Source: JABCPE02 sp963518845 (GTDB lineage: Bacteria; Bacteroidota; Bacteroidia; Flavobacteriales; Weeksellaceae). From it: DNA of 31,538 nt. The stretch lies in the NCBI GenBank assembly GCA_963518845.1, contig CAUQKV010000018.1, positions 1-31,538 on the forward strand. The letters are read 5' to 3'. This document shows positions 31,453 through 31,538 of this stretch, piece after piece. Positions within the stretch are counted from its first letter, which is position 1, and each line of letters opens with the position of its first letter. A model generated the notes under the pieces. It was not told where the DNA came from. It saw only the letters and a program-made list of their open reading frames with translations, and ran no database searches. The position numbers and the translations under genes were made by a program.

Positions 31453-31481
31453 GGTAAGATATTGATTTTTAATATCTTACC
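31453..31481 (-). terminator. Terminator of the tRNA-Ser gene
   Basis: A perfect 11-bp stem (31453-31463 with 31471-31481) with a 7-nt loop; on the reverse strand it follows the tRNA 3' end by 4 nt and leads into TTTTTTATT. Confidence 0.9.
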
Positions 31482-31485
31482 TATG

Positions 31486-31538
31486 CAGAAAGGAAGGGAT
31501 TCGAACCCTCGATACGGTTACCCGTATACCACCTTTCC
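31486..31538 (-). tRNA. tRNA-Ser(GGA), 3' part, cut by the window edge
   Basis: Read on the reverse strand, the window begins with GGAAAGGTGG: the anticodon GGA, the rest of its loop and the 3' anticodon stem. A long variable arm follows (ATACGG-GTAA-CCGTAT), which marks a class II tRNA. The T arm is GAGGG-TTCGAAT-CCCTT, then the 3' acceptor strand CCTTTCT and discriminator G. G73, the long variable arm and GGA agree on serine. CCA is not encoded (CAT follows). The 5' half lies beyond position 31538. Confidence 0.93.

Noticed and set aside
1..31538. Mobile elements, CRISPR arrays, phage genes or a defence island
   Set aside because: I looked for transposase or integrase motifs, direct-repeat arrays with spacers, and known defence domains and found none. 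RecQ beside a toxin-antitoxin pair is not enough to call a defence system.

Overview
The window looks like an ordinary chromosomal segment of a Flavobacteriia bacterium, most likely of the Chryseobacterium/Riemerella/Weeksellaceae group. The signs are low GC, near absence of Shine-Dalgarno sites, repeated Bacteroidetes-type -7 boxes (TAnnTTTG), and lineage-typical genes: a lipoprotein-type TamL, the type IX secretion protein PorT next to ubiE, a Bacteroidetes-type arginine decarboxylase, DUF368, and ribonuclease Y near zapA. I see no insertion sequence, phage, integrase, CRISPR array, plasmid gene or defence island. The only accessory-looking items are a toxin-antitoxin pair, a glycosyltransferase and a few small secreted proteins of unknown function.

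Layout. 1-2716: tamL and a terminator. 2731-3435: secreted unknown. 3593-4752: ychF. 4760-7027: DUF58 protein and DUF368 (undecaprenyl-phosphate transporter family), reverse strand. 7155-11276, reverse strand: M1 aminopeptidase, a secreted YD-repeat-like protein and thymidylate synthase. 11349-12203: membrane-anchored GH25 muramidase, whose promoter box sits almost on its ATG. 12290-13165: outer-membrane protein of unknown role. 13216-17139, reverse: recQ, antitoxin, ParE-like toxin and GT4 glycosyltransferase, tightly packed. 17291-18164: two tandem paralogous secreted proteins. 18230-20007: kdsD (Kdo pathway) and tatC. 20068-23038, reverse: dnaG, yciI and clpP. 23178-24569: arginine decarboxylase. 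24623-26983, reverse: KAS III-like enzyme and metallophosphoesterase. 27290-29679, reverse: coiled-coil protein, zapA, a probable 6S RNA and rny. 29785-31264, reverse: ubiE and porT. 31486-31538: 3' part of a tRNA-Ser(GGA) cut by the window edge.

Many genes share an envelope theme: outer-membrane assembly (tamL), lipid carrier recycling (DUF368), Kdo supply (kdsD), protein export (tatC, porT), wall hydrolysis (GH25) and glycan transfer (GT4). Replication, RNA and proteolysis genes (thyA, recQ, dnaG, rny, clpP) are scattered among them. Convergent pairs repeatedly share one hairpin as a two-way terminator.

I did not find a clearly new multi-gene system. The observations most worth a second look are the loss of zinc ligands in both DnaG (four of four) and RecQ (three of four), the unannotated structured RNA between zapA and rny (probably 6S RNA), the toxin-antitoxin pair wedged between recQ and a glycosyltransferase, the apparently leaderless GH25 mRNA, and the tandem secreted paralogs.
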